This document shows positions 30,301 to 37,956 of a stretch of 64,000 bases of DNA, piece by piece. The stretch is from positions 40,544-104,543 of the forward strand of contig NZ_AUBD01000011.1 in the NCBI RefSeq assembly GCF_000429065.1, written 5' to 3'. The stretch's first letter is position 1; each line of letters begins with the position of its first letter. The stretch is from Silanimonas lenta DSM 16282 (GTDB lineage Bacteria; Pseudomonadota; Gammaproteobacteria; Xanthomonadales; Xanthomonadaceae). The position numbers and the translations under genes are program-made. Below the pieces are notes generated by a model. It made no database searches. It had not been told where the DNA came from and worked only from the letters and a program-made list of their open reading frames with translations.

Positions 30301-30458
30301 GTGCGCACCACCATGACCTTGAAGGTGAAGGGCGGGTCTTCCGACTGCCCGAGGCGCTGGTAGCTGAAGAGGCCGGCGATGGCCAGCACCACCATGGCAT
30401 AGAGCACGAGGGCGCGGTTCTTCAGCGCCCAAGCCGAGAGATTGAAGGCGGAGGCCAT
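27384..30458 (-). CDS. RND efflux permease (AcrB-like)
   Basis: 1024-residue inner-membrane proton/drug antiporter of the RND family. Twelve membrane helices and two large periplasmic loops fit the length. The proton-relay acidic pair is seen in GLLVDDAIIAIEMM, and the N-terminus ALKNRALVLYAMVVLAIAGLFSYQRLG is a typical first helix. It forms a tripartite pump with the adaptor encoded 6 bp upstream. No outer-membrane channel gene is in this operon, but a TolC-type gene lies at 33164. The TetR gene divergent to the adaptor is the probable repressor. Substrate range is unknown. Confidence 0.93.
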   Translation of the reverse strand: MASAFNLSAWALKNRALVLYAMVVLAIAGLFSYQRLGQSEDPPFTFKVMVVRTLWPGATAEEVASQLTDRIEKKLMETGQYEFIRSYSRAGESLVMFMAKDSMVSKELPQLWYTARKKIGDIRHTLPPGVVGPFFNDEFGDTFGNIYALQAEGLDYATLKDYAERIELELHRVPDVAKVELIGLQDEKIWIELSNTKLATLGVPLDAVQRAIDEQNAVVGASFFETASDRVQLRVSGAFDSVEAVRQFPIRVGDRTFRLRDVAEVKRGFIDPAAPRMRFMGKDAIGIGVSMREGGDIIQLGKRLSAEFERIQGTLPAGMTLSKVNDQPAAVRRSVGEFVKVLAEAVAIVLLVSFLSLGLRSGLVVALSIPLVLAMTFTAMHFLGIGLHKISLGALILALGLLVDDAIIAIEMMQVKMEQGFDRLRAAAFAWESTAFPMLTGTLITAAGFLPIATAASSTGEYTRSIFQVVVLALLLSWIAAVVFVPYLGDKLLPSREALLAKHGGGNPYDTPFYARFRALVAWCVRHRKTVIAATLAVFLVSLALFRFVPQQFFPASTRLELMVDLELAEGASLKATEAAARRLEQRLVGQEGIENFVAYIGSGSPRFYLPLDQKLPQANFAQFVITTTDLDSRERLKAWLAELLEHEFPELQGRVTRLENGPPVGFPVQFRVSGEHVDEVLRIAREVRARVEANPHTRNVNLDWDEPSKVVRLEIDQDRARALGVSSAQVAAFLRGSLSGTPVSTYREGNELIEILLRGPEEERTRLSLLGSLAVPTASGKSVPLSQVARIDYGFEPGIIWHRNRLPTVTVRADIAGHVTPPTVTAQILPTLEDIRAVLPPGYLLETGGTVEDSARGSKSVAAGMPLFLFAVVTLLMLQLRSFSRTLMVLLTAPLGLIGVVWFLLVPQVPFGFVAMLGTIALSGMIMRNSVILVDQIEHDIAAGHTPFEAVVEATVRRFRPIVLTALAAVLAMIPLSRSVFFGPMAVAIMGGLIVATALTLLFLPALYAAWFRIQAPPAMPRY

Positions 30459-30464
30459 GCGCGC

Positions 30465-31658
30465 TTACCCGGCGAGCGCGGCATTGACCCGGGCAGCCCC
30501 GGCCTCGAGCGCGGCGGCGGCCTCGTCGGCCTCCGCCCCCGGCGCCCGCCCCGGCTCGACCGGGCGGTTGTCGCGGTCGACGGGGCGCACGCGCTGACCG
30601 TCCTCGAGCAGGTGCACGCCGCTCACCACCACCCAGTCCCCAGGCTGCAGGCCAGAGAGCACCGGCACCTGGGTCTCGCCGAAGGGCCCGGTACGCACCG
30701 GCACCCGGCGCAGCACCCCGCCTTCGCGCACCACGAAGACCACCGGGCTGCCGTCCGCCTCGGTGAGCGCCGAGAGCGGCACGCCGAGCGCGGCGGCCGC
30801 GGCATTGGCGGCATAGACGCGGGCGCTCTGCCCCAGCTCCACGCGCACGTCCGCGGGCAGTTCCAGGGTGACGCGGGCGGCATAGGTACGGGCGGCCGGA
30901 TCGGCCGCCGGGGCGATCTCGCGGATCCGGCCCGGCACCCGCCGGCCCGGCGCCGCCCAGAGCTCCACCGCCACCGCCTGCCCCACCTCGAAGCGGCCCA
31001 CCGCGGCCTCCGGCAGGGCGATGGCCACCTCGCGCTCGCCGTCCTCGGCGAGGCCGAACACGGTCTGGCCGGCGGCCACCACCTGCCCGGCCTCGACGCT
31101 GCGGGTGGCGATCACGCCGGCCGCCGGGGCACGCAGCTGGCCGTAGGCCGCCTGGTTGCCGGCCACGTCGAGCTGGGCGCGGGCCTGGGCGACCCGTGAA
31201 TTGGCCGCATCGAGCGCGCTCCGGCGGGCATCGAACAGCGAGCGGCTCACCAGCTGGCGCTCGAACAGCACCTTCACCCGCTCGAACTCCGCGGCGGCCA
31301 GCCGGGCATCGGCCTCGGCGGCGGCGAGCTGGGCCTGGGCGGCCTCGCGGTTCAGGCGCAGGTCTTCGGCATCCAGTTCGGCCAGCACCTGCCCCTCGGC
31401 CACGCGGTCGCCCACCTCGACCAGGCGCCGCGCCACCTTGCCGCCGACCCGGAAGGACAGCGGGGTTTCGTGGCGGGCGCGGATCTCGCCGGCGAAGGCC
31501 TGCACGGCATCGGTGGCCGGCTCGGGCTGCTGCACCAGCACCGGCCGCGGCGGCGGGCCGGCCTCCTCACCAGCGCCGCAGGCGACGAGGAGGAACGGGA
31601 GCGCCAGGGCAGCCAGGGCCAGGCGCAGGCCGGCGAGACGGGACGGGGGGGCGGGCAT
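30465..31658 (-). CDS. RND efflux periplasmic adaptor (membrane fusion) lipoprotein
   Basis: 397 residues with a lipobox FLLVAC (cysteine 27). The mature part shows the HlyD/AcrA layout: barrel-sandwich strands (VGGKVARRLVEVGDRVAEGQVLAELD), an alanine-rich coiled-coil hairpin (about 90-160), then beta-barrel and membrane-proximal domains. It bridges the RND permease to an outer-membrane channel. It is the first gene of the efflux operon, reading away from tetR. The predicted promoter has -35 TTGAAC (31713-31718) and -10 TATACC (31691-31696), overlapped by the inverted repeat at 31702-31717. Confidence 0.9.
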   Translation of the reverse strand: MPAPPSRLAGLRLALAALALPFLLVACGAGEEAGPPPRPVLVQQPEPATDAVQAFAGEIRARHETPLSFRVGGKVARRLVEVGDRVAEGQVLAELDAEDLRLNREAAQAQLAAAEADARLAAAEFERVKVLFERQLVSRSLFDARRSALDAANSRVAQARAQLDVAGNQAAYGQLRAPAAGVIATRSVEAGQVVAAGQTVFGLAEDGEREVAIALPEAAVGRFEVGQAVAVELWAAPGRRVPGRIREIAPAADPAARTYAARVTLELPADVRVELGQSARVYAANAAAAALGVPLSALTEADGSPVVFVVREGGVLRRVPVRTGPFGETQVPVLSGLQPGDWVVVSGVHLLEDGQRVRPVDRDNRPVEPGRAPGAEADEAAAALEAGAARVNAALAG

Positions 31659-31701
31659 GGGAAGACCACAATTCGTGAACCGGCCGGTATGGTATAGTTA
31701 G

Positions 31702-31717
31702 TGAACTTGGCAGTTCA
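31702..31717. promoter_or_regulatory. Inverted-repeat operator between tetR and the efflux operon
   Basis: TGAACTTGGCAGTTCA: perfect 6-bp arms TGAACT/AGTTCA with a 4-bp spacer. It covers the -35 region of the efflux promoter and lies upstream of the -10 (TAAACT, 31719-31724) of tetR. This is the expected place for a TetR repressor that controls both directions. Confidence 0.7.
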
Positions 31718-31731
31718 ATAAACTTTGCGTG

Positions 31732-32370
31732 ATGAGCAGCCCCCGCGCCGCCAGCCCCGGCCGCCCCAAGGACCCCGAGAAGCGCGCCGCCCTCGTCGAG
31801 GCCGCCGGCCAGCTGTTCTGCGAGCACGGTTTCGAGGCAGTGAGCCTCGAGGCCATCGCCCAGGCCGCCGGGGTCTCCAAGCTGACGATCTACAGCCACT
31901 TCGGCGACAAGGAGGGGCTGTTCACCGCCGCCGTGGAGGCGCGCTGCGAATGCCAGCTGCCGCATGGCCTGTTCGAGCGCCCGGCCGACCTGCCGATCGA
32001 CGAGGCCCTGCGGCAGATCGGCACGGCCTTCGTCGACCTCGTGTTCAGCGACGAGGCGGTCAAGCTGATGCGGATGATGGCGGCGCAGGCCGGGCAGTCC
32101 ACGCGGCTCGCCGAGCTCTACTACCAGGCCGGGCCGAAGCGGGCGCTGGAGGAGATGGAATGCTTCCTGCGCGAGGCCCAGCGCCGCGGCCAGCTCGCCC
32201 TCGACGACCCGAAGACCGCCGCCGCGCAGTTCTTCGTGCTGCTGAAGGGGCTGGCGCACTTCCGCTGCCTGATCGGCCTGCAGCCGCCGCCCGACGAGGC
32301 CGGCCGCCGCGCCCACGTCGAGCGCTGCGTGGCCCTGTTCCTGAAGGCCTTCGCCCCGGAGCGGCCATGA
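31732..32370 (+). CDS. TetR family transcriptional regulator
   Basis: 212 residues from the ATG at 31732 (a GTG one codon earlier is possible). The N-terminal helix-turn-helix is clear: GFEAVSLEAIAQAAGVSKLT followed by IYSHFGDKEGLF. The C-terminal ligand-binding domain is similar to AcrR-type efflux regulators. No ribosome-binding site is visible and the -10 TAAACT ends 7 nt before the ATG, so the message is probably leaderless. It probably represses itself and the RND operon through the inverted repeat at 31702-31717; the inducer is unknown. Confidence 0.88.
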   Translation: MSSPRAASPGRPKDPEKRAALVEAAGQLFCEHGFEAVSLEAIAQAAGVSKLTIYSHFGDKEGLFTAAVEARCECQLPHGLFERPADLPIDEALRQIGTAFVDLVFSDEAVKLMRMMAAQAGQSTRLAELYYQAGPKRALEEMECFLREAQRRGQLALDDPKTAAAQFFVLLKGLAHFRCLIGLQPPPDEAGRRAHVERCVALFLKAFAPERP

Positions 32371-32484
32371 CCTCCGTCCCGGTGACCTTCGTCACTGCCG
32401 CCCCACGCCCGCCTGCGGCACCCTGCCAGCGTCCTTCAGGCCGCGCCGATACACTATGCGGCCCTCTTTCCCGGTAAGCCCGCC

Positions 32485-33138
32485 ATGCCGATCGATTTCA
32501 ACCAGGCCCGCCACGCGATGGTCGAACAACAGGTCCGCCCCTGGGAGGTGCTGGACCGCCGCGTGCTCGACGTGCTCTCCGAGGTACGCCGCGAGGACTT
32601 CGTGCCGGTGCGCCACCGCAAGCTCGCCTTCGCCGACCTCTGCCTGCCGCTCGGGCACGACGAGGTGATGCTGAAGCCGGTGCTGGAGGGCCGGCTGCTG
32701 CAGGCCCTCGATCTTGCACCCACCGACGAGGTGCTGGAAATCGGCGCCGGCAGCGGCTTTCTCACCGCCTGCCTCGCCCGCCTGGCGCGTTCGGTCACCG
32801 CCATCGAGCTGCATGCCGACTTCGTCGCCGAGGCGCTGCGCCGCCTCGAGGCGCTGAACGCCGTCAATGTCCGCCTCTCGCAGGCCGATGCCCGCGACTG
32901 GGACACCGGCCTGCGCTTCGACGCCATCCTGGTGGGCGGCGCGGTGGCCGAGATTCCCGAACGCTTCCTCGCCTGGCTCAAGCCCGGCGGCCGCCTGGTG
33001 GCGGTGCGGGGCACGACCCCGGCGCAGGAGGCCGTGTGCCTGCGCAACGAAAGCGCCGGCCCGCGCATCGAGAGCCTGTTCGAAACCGATCTTCCCTACC
33101 TGCGCGGCTTCGCCCCGCAGGCCCGCTTCACCCTCTGA
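32485..33138 (+). CDS. pcm: Protein-L-isoaspartate O-methyltransferase family protein
   Basis: 217-residue SAM-dependent methyltransferase of the PCMT family, which repairs isoaspartyl residues in aged proteins. Seen: N-terminal VEQQVRPWEVLD and FVPVRHRKLAFADLCLPLG, and SAM motif I as VLEIGAGSGFLTACLA. This version, encoded directly before a tolC homologue, is typical of Xanthomonadales; some such proteins diverge from classical Pcm, so repair activity is likely but not certain. A TACACT -10-like element lies near 32450. It is 25 bp from the TolC-type gene and probably shares an operon. Confidence 0.85.
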   Translation: MPIDFNQARHAMVEQQVRPWEVLDRRVLDVLSEVRREDFVPVRHRKLAFADLCLPLGHDEVMLKPVLEGRLLQALDLAPTDEVLEIGAGSGFLTACLARLARSVTAIELHADFVAEALRRLEALNAVNVRLSQADARDWDTGLRFDAILVGGAVAEIPERFLAWLKPGGRLVAVRGTTPAQEAVCLRNESAGPRIESLFETDLPYLRGFAPQARFTL

Positions 33139-33163
33139 ATCTCGCATTCCCCAAGGACTCCCC

Positions 33164-34567
33164 ATGCGACTGCGTCCGCTCGTCTCCGCCCTGCTCGCCC
33201 TCGGCCTTGCCGCCCCGGCCTGGTCGGCCGATCTGCTGGAAGCCTACGAGCTGGCGCGGCAGGGCGACCCGCAGCTGGCCGCCGCCGAGGCCCGTGCCGC
33301 TGCCGCCCGCGCCGGCGTAGACCGCGCCCGCGCCGCCCTGCTGCCGCAGGTGGCCGCCACCGCCAGCCTCACCGACAGCGACGGCGATAGCACGTCCTTC
33401 GGTTCGCGCCCCGACGGCTCCGGCGGCGTGGTGTTCGACCGCAACAGCAGCAGCCAGGACAGCCGCAACCGCACCTACGGCATCAACCTCACGCAGTCGG
33501 TCTACGACCACGCCAACTACACCCGGCTCAACGCCGCCCGCGCCGCCGCCGCCGAGGCCGAGGCCCAGCGCCTCGCCGCCGAGCAGGCCCTCGCAGTACG
33601 CGTGGCCACCGCCTACTTCAACACCCTCACCAGCATCGAGGCCCTGGCCTCGGCGCGGGCCCAGGAGGCCGCGGCCAAGCGCCAGCTCGACCAGGCCGAA
33701 ACCCGCCTCGAAGTGGGCCTGGCGCCGATCACCGACGTGCACGAGGCCCGCGCCAGCTACGACGGCGCGCGCGCCAATGCCATCGCCGCCGCCACCCGCC
33801 TCGACGACGCCCGCGAGGCCCTGGCCGAGATCACCGGCCGGCCGCTCGCCGGTCTGCGCGGCCTGGCGCCCGACTACCAGCCCACCCTGGCCGATACCGA
33901 GGGCCTGGAGGCCTGGGTGCAGCGCGCGCTCGAGGGCAACCCCGGCCTGCAGGCGGCGGCCCTGGCCCTCGAGGGAGCCGAGGCCAACGTGGCCACGGCC
34001 CGCGCCGGCCACCTGCCCACCCTGAGCCTCTCGGCGGGCCGCAACGACTCCGCCACCTGGGGCAACAACACGGTGGGCGGCATCACCTTCCCCAACGACG
34101 CCGCCTCCGACGGCAACCGCGTCGGCCTGACCCTCACCGTACCGATCTTCGCCGGCGGCGCGGTGCAGGCCGGCGTGCGCCAGGCCCTGGCGAGCCGCGA
34201 CGCCACCGCCGAACAGCTGGAACAGCAGCGCCGCAGCGTCGCCCGCCAGACCCGCAACGCCTACCGCTCGCTGGCCGCCGGCGCCGCCGAGGTGGAGGCG
34301 CGCCGCCTCGCCGTGGTCTCGGCCAAGGCCGCGCTGGAAGCCGGCGAGGCCGGACTGGAAGTGGGCACCCGCACCGTGGTCGACGTACTGCTGGCGCAAC
34401 AGACCCTGTTCGCCGCCCAGACCCAGTTCGCCCAGGCCCGGCACAACTTCCTCGTCAACGAGCTGAGTCTGAAGCAGGCTGCCGGCAGCCTCTCGGTGGA
34501 GGACATCCGCTCCGTGAACCGGCTCCTGGTGGCCGATGCCGAGGCCCTGCTCGACGCCACCAAGTAA
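33164..34567 (+). CDS. tolC: TolC family outer-membrane channel
   Basis: 467 residues from the ATG at 33164, which has a signal peptide (ALLALGLAAPAWSA) and a nearby AAGGA ribosome site. Upstream in-frame readings lie inside pcm and were rejected. Two outer-membrane efflux-protein repeats are visible, with long alanine-rich helices (AAARAGVDRARAALLPQVAA and the equivalent near the C-terminus) and LTQSVYDHANYTRLNAARA. It forms the trimeric tunnel for type I secretion and RND pumps, and could serve the pump at 27384-31658. A strong hairpin follows at 34575-34603. Confidence 0.92.
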   Translation: MRLRPLVSALLALGLAAPAWSADLLEAYELARQGDPQLAAAEARAAAARAGVDRARAALLPQVAATASLTDSDGDSTSFGSRPDGSGGVVFDRNSSSQDSRNRTYGINLTQSVYDHANYTRLNAARAAAAEAEAQRLAAEQALAVRVATAYFNTLTSIEALASARAQEAAAKRQLDQAETRLEVGLAPITDVHEARASYDGARANAIAAATRLDDAREALAEITGRPLAGLRGLAPDYQPTLADTEGLEAWVQRALEGNPGLQAAALALEGAEANVATARAGHLPTLSLSAGRNDSATWGNNTVGGITFPNDAASDGNRVGLTLTVPIFAGGAVQAGVRQALASRDATAEQLEQQRRSVARQTRNAYRSLAAGAAEVEARRLAVVSAKAALEAGEAGLEVGTRTVVDVLLAQQTLFAAQTQFAQARHNFLVNELSLKQAAGSLSVEDIRSVNRLLVADAEALLDATK

Positions 34568-34574
34568 GCCCGCT

Positions 34575-34603
34575 GCCGGGCGCTGAAGCCCTCAGCGCCC
34601 GGC
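34575..34603. terminator. 12-bp perfect hairpin between convergent tolC and waaA
   Basis: Arms GCCGGGCGCTGA (34575-34586) and TCAGCGCCCGGC (34592-34603) around a 5-nt loop. The right arm contains the waaA stop codon. No U tract follows on either strand, so it may block convergent read-through or protect 3' ends rather than act as a classical terminator. Confidence 0.55.
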
Positions 34604-35890
34604 CAGCACCGCATCGACCAGGGCGAGCGTGCGCTCCAACGCCCCGCGCTCGCGGTCGATGCGCAGGCGACCGGCCTGCCCGCGCCGCCGCGCCGTGGCC
34701 GGGTCTTCCCATAGCGCCGTTATCGCGCCGGCGAGGCTTTCGGCGTCCTCGACCGTGACCAGGGCCCCGGCCTCGCGCAGCATGGCCGCGATCTCGGCGA
34801 AGTTGAAGGTGTGCGGCCCGCTCAGCACCGGCACGCCGAGCGCCGCCGGTTCGAGCAGGTTGTGGCCACCCACCTCGACCAGGCTGCCGCCGACGAAGGC
34901 CACGTCGGCGGCGGCGAGGAAGCCGGACAACTCGCCCAGGCTGTCGATCAGGAACACCGCACAGGCGGCATCGGGCGCCCGCTCCAGACTGCGCCGCCGC
35001 AGTGACAGGCCGGCCTCGCGCACGAGTTCGGCCACCGGGCCGAAGCGTTCGGGATGACGCGGCGCCCAGAGTAGCAGGGCCTGGGGCCAGCGCTCGCGCA
35101 GGCGCCGATGCGCCTCCAGTACCGCGGCCTCTTCGCCCGCATGCGTGCTGGCCGCCACCCACACCGGCCGCGGGCCGCAGGCATGGCGCCAGGCCAAGGC
35201 CTCCTCGCGGGCCGCCGCCGGCAGGGGCTGGTCGAACTTCAGGTTGCCAGTCACCTCGATGCGCACTGCATCGCCCGCCAGTACCCGGAAGCGGGCCGCA
35301 TCGGCCTCGCTCTGCGCCGCCACCAGGCGCACCGCCGAAAGCGCGAGGCGGATCAGGGGCGCAAGCCAGCGGTAGCCGCGCAGCGAGCGCGCGGAGAGCC
35401 GGGCATTGGCGATGACGATGGGGACCCCGGCGCGGGCGCAGGCCACGAACAGGTTCGGCCACAATTCGGTCTCGATCACCACCGCCAGCGCCGGGCGCAC
35501 GCGCTCGAGGAAGCGCCGCACCATGCCGTGCAGGTCGTAGGGCAGGTAGACGTGGTGCACGCCCTCGCCCCACAGCGCCCGCACCCGCGCCGAGCCGGTG
35601 GGCGTGATGGTGGTGACGATAAGGGGCCGGTCGGGGTGGCGCTGGCGCAGCGCGTTCACCAGCGGGATGGCGGCATTCACCTCGCCCACCGAGACCGCAT
35701 GCACCCAGATCGCGCCCGGCGGCAACGCCGGCAACGCTCCAGGCAAGGCATAGCGCTCGCTCCAGCGCAGCAGGTATCCGCGCTGCCGCAAGCCCCGCCA
35801 GACGAGGTGGTAGAGCGTGACCGGCAGCAGGAGCCACAGCAGGGCGGAATAGATCGCCAGCAGCAGGCGCCGGCCAAGGCTCAGGGACAT
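34592..35890 (-). CDS. waaA: 3-deoxy-D-manno-octulosonic acid (Kdo) transferase
   Basis: 432 residues from the ATG at 35890 (MSLSLGRRLLLAIYSALLWL), chosen because it gives the usual N-terminal membrane anchor; upstream in-frame sequence has no family similarity. GT30 enzyme that adds Kdo to lipid IVA at the inner membrane. Seen: ALPPGAIWVHAVSVGEVNAA with the conserved SVGE, TTITPTGSARVR, HVYLPYDLHGMVRRFL and ETELWPNLF, all diagnostic for WaaA. It is divergent from an LpxL-type acyltransferase that uses its product. Confidence 0.95.
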   Translation of the reverse strand: MSLSLGRRLLLAIYSALLWLLLPVTLYHLVWRGLRQRGYLLRWSERYALPGALPALPPGAIWVHAVSVGEVNAAIPLVNALRQRHPDRPLIVTTITPTGSARVRALWGEGVHHVYLPYDLHGMVRRFLERVRPALAVVIETELWPNLFVACARAGVPIVIANARLSARSLRGYRWLAPLIRLALSAVRLVAAQSEADAARFRVLAGDAVRIEVTGNLKFDQPLPAAAREEALAWRHACGPRPVWVAASTHAGEEAAVLEAHRRLRERWPQALLLWAPRHPERFGPVAELVREAGLSLRRRSLERAPDAACAVFLIDSLGELSGFLAAADVAFVGGSLVEVGGHNLLEPAALGVPVLSGPHTFNFAEIAAMLREAGALVTVEDAESLAGAITALWEDPATARRRGQAGRLRIDRERGALERTLALVDAVLAGR

Positions 35891-35964
35891 GGGAGAAGCG
35901 TAGCAGCGGGCCGGGCGCCGGATCACCGCCCGTACAATCGGCCCTTTCCTCCGTCCTGCCCGGC

Positions 35965-36906
35965 ATGCCCGATCCCGCTCCGCCCCCTGCCCCCCTGCCG
36001 CCGCTGCCACCCGGCGCCTGGCATCCGCGGCACTGGCCCGGCTGGCTGGGCGTGGCCTTCGGCTGGTGCGCGGCGCGCCTGCCCACGGCCTTGCAGCATC
36101 GCCTGGGCGCCGCCCTCGGAGGGCTGCTGGGCGCACTGGCCCCGCGCCGCCGCCGCGCCATCGCCACCAACCTCGCGCTGTGCTTCCCGGCGCTGGATGC
36201 GGCTGGGCGCGCCGCCCTGCTGCGCGAGAACCTGCGGCAGAGCGGTATCGGGCTGTTCGAATTCCTGCGCGCCTGGTGGGGCCGCGTGGGCGAGGCCTCA
36301 CCGCGCTACACCGTCGAGGGCCTGCAGCACCTCGAAGCCCTGCGCTCGCAGGGCCGCGGCGTGCTCTTGGTCTCGGCACACTTCGTGCACCTCGAACTCT
36401 GCGCCCGCCTGCTCACCCGCCACGTGCCGGTGGCCGGCATGTACCGCCCGCATGGCTCGATGGCGATGGAATGGGCGGTGAAGGCCGGCCGCCTGCGCTA
36501 TGCCTGTGCCATGTTCACCCGCGAGGAACTGCGCCCGGCGCTCAAACACCTCAAGGCTGGCGGCATCCTCTGGTTCGCCCCGGACCAGGAGAGCCGCCGC
36601 GGCGAGAGCGTGTTCGTGCCCTTCTTCGGCCGCCCGGCCTGGAGCCTCACCTCCACCCACCAACTCGCCCGCCTCTCCGGCGCCGCGGTCTGCCCCTTCT
36701 TCCACGAGCGCCTGCCAGACGGCAGCTACCGCCTCGAGGTGCAGGCCCCGCTGGCCGACTTCCCCACCGCCGACGCCCGCGCCGACACCGCGCGGGTGAT
36801 GGCGGCGCTGGAAGCCATGATCCGCCGCGCCCCGGCGCAGTATCTGTGGCTGCATCAGCGCTTCAAGACCCAGCCTGCGCTCGAGCGGGGCGCGCTGTAT
36901 CGCTGA
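35965..36906 (+). CDS. Lipid A biosynthesis lauroyl/acyltransferase (LpxL/HtrB family)
   Basis: 313-residue inner-membrane acyltransferase that adds a secondary acyl chain to Kdo-lipid A. The catalytic HX4E motif is seen in SAHFVHLE, followed by GMYRPHGSMAMEWAV and APDQESRRGESVFVPFFGRPA, the usual LpxL/LpxM signatures. A TACAAT -10 at 35934-35939 gives a 20-nt leader. A second paralogue (37022-37948) reads in the opposite direction, so the two probably attach different chains; which one does which cannot be told. Confidence 0.92.
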   Translation: MPDPAPPPAPLPPLPPGAWHPRHWPGWLGVAFGWCAARLPTALQHRLGAALGGLLGALAPRRRRAIATNLALCFPALDAAGRAALLRENLRQSGIGLFEFLRAWWGRVGEASPRYTVEGLQHLEALRSQGRGVLLVSAHFVHLELCARLLTRHVPVAGMYRPHGSMAMEWAVKAGRLRYACAMFTREELRPALKHLKAGGILWFAPDQESRRGESVFVPFFGRPAWSLTSTHQLARLSGAAVCPFFHERLPDGSYRLEVQAPLADFPTADARADTARVMAALEAMIRRAPAQYLWLHQRFKTQPALERGALYR

Positions 36907-36938
36907 AGATCCGGGCTCCCCCCGCCCAGAGCCCCCCG

Positions 36939-37016
36939 ATGTCGGTCGATTACGCGCTGCAGTGCCCTGTGCCGATGCCGGCGGTGCTGCGGGCACCGCT
37001 CAAGGTCGCGGCCTGA
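36939..37016 (+). other. Tiny ORF or gene remnant after the acyltransferase
   Basis: A 25-codon frame from ATG at 36939 to TGA at 37014 (starts MSVDYALQCPVP). It fills the gap between two convergent acyltransferase genes. No ribosome site is convincing and I recognise no family. It may be chance or the 5' stub of a lost gene. Confidence 0.15.
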
Positions 37017-37021
37017 GGGCT

Positions 37022-37948
37022 TCAGCGGCCGTAGGGCGAGGCCTCGCCCGCCGGCCGGGTCTTGAAGCGGCGGTGCACCCAGAGGTACTGGTCGGGGGCT
37101 GCGCGCACGGCCTCCTCCAGTACCTGCATGTAACGGGCGGCGAAGGCCTCGGGGGCATCGAGCAGGGCATCGAGCCCGGGGTCCCAGACGCGCAGCCGGT
37201 AGCGGCCATCGGCACTACGGGCCATGGCGAAGAAGCGCACGCAGGCGCGGCCGGCCTTCACCAGCTGCGGCGCGCTCGCCAGCGTGGCGGCCGGCACGCC
37301 GAAGAAGGGCACGAACACCTGGTTCATGCGGAAGTCCTGGTCGGCGGAATAGGCAAGGCGCCCACCCGCGCGCAGGGCCCGCACCATGCCACGGGTATCG
37401 AACTTGCCCACGGTGGGCCCGAGCCGGCGGCGGCGGGCGGCATCGAGCAGGGCCTCGAGGCAGGGATGACGCTCGTAGCGCCGCACCACGCCGCCCACCG
37501 GGGCGCCCAGGGCGAGGGCGAGGAAGCGGGTGGCGAGCTCGGTGTGCATCAGATGCCCGGTGAGCAGCAGCACGCCCTGCCCGCGGGCCGCAGCCTCGCG
37601 CAGGTGGTGCAGGCCCTCGATCTCGACCAGCCCGGCCAGGGCCCGGTCGGGGGCGAACCAGGCCCGCAGCAGTTCCAGGAGGGCGATGGCGAGCGAGCGC
37701 TGGTGGGCACGCAGGCGCTGGTGGCGCCGGGCCTCGCTCTCGCCGGGGAAGCAGAGCGCGAGGTTCACCCGCGCGATCTGCCAGCGCCGGCGCAGCAAGG
37801 GCCGCAGCAGCCGGGCGAGCCCCCCGCCGAGGGCGAGCAGGAGCGGCTGGGGCAGGCGCGCCACGGCGGCGAACAGGCCTGCCAGCACACGCCAGCCGGG
37901 GCAGCGCCGGCCCGGTGGGGGGGTGCCCGCGGTCTCCGCCCCGTCCAT
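37022..37948 (-). CDS. Lipid A acyltransferase paralogue (LpxL family)
   Basis: 308 residues from the ATG at 37948, preceded by GAGG at good spacing; longer in-frame readings run into the upstream ligase gene. The HX4E motif is in TGHLMHTE, followed by YSADQDFRMNQVFVPFFGVPAAT, equivalent to the DQ...FVPFFG motif of LpxL. It is the last gene of a minus-strand run: zinc-finger, glycosyltransferase, O-antigen ligase-like, acyltransferase. It probably modifies lipid A in the same pathway as waaA and the paralogue at 35965. Confidence 0.9.
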   Translation of the reverse strand: MDGAETAGTPPPGRRCPGWRVLAGLFAAVARLPQPLLLALGGGLARLLRPLLRRRWQIARVNLALCFPGESEARRHQRLRAHQRSLAIALLELLRAWFAPDRALAGLVEIEGLHHLREAAARGQGVLLLTGHLMHTELATRFLALALGAPVGGVVRRYERHPCLEALLDAARRRRLGPTVGKFDTRGMVRALRAGGRLAYSADQDFRMNQVFVPFFGVPAATLASAPQLVKAGRACVRFFAMARSADGRYRLRVWDPGLDALLDAPEAFAARYMQVLEEAVRAAPDQYLWVHRRFKTRPAGEASPYGR

Positions 37949-37956
37949 CCAGGTCC

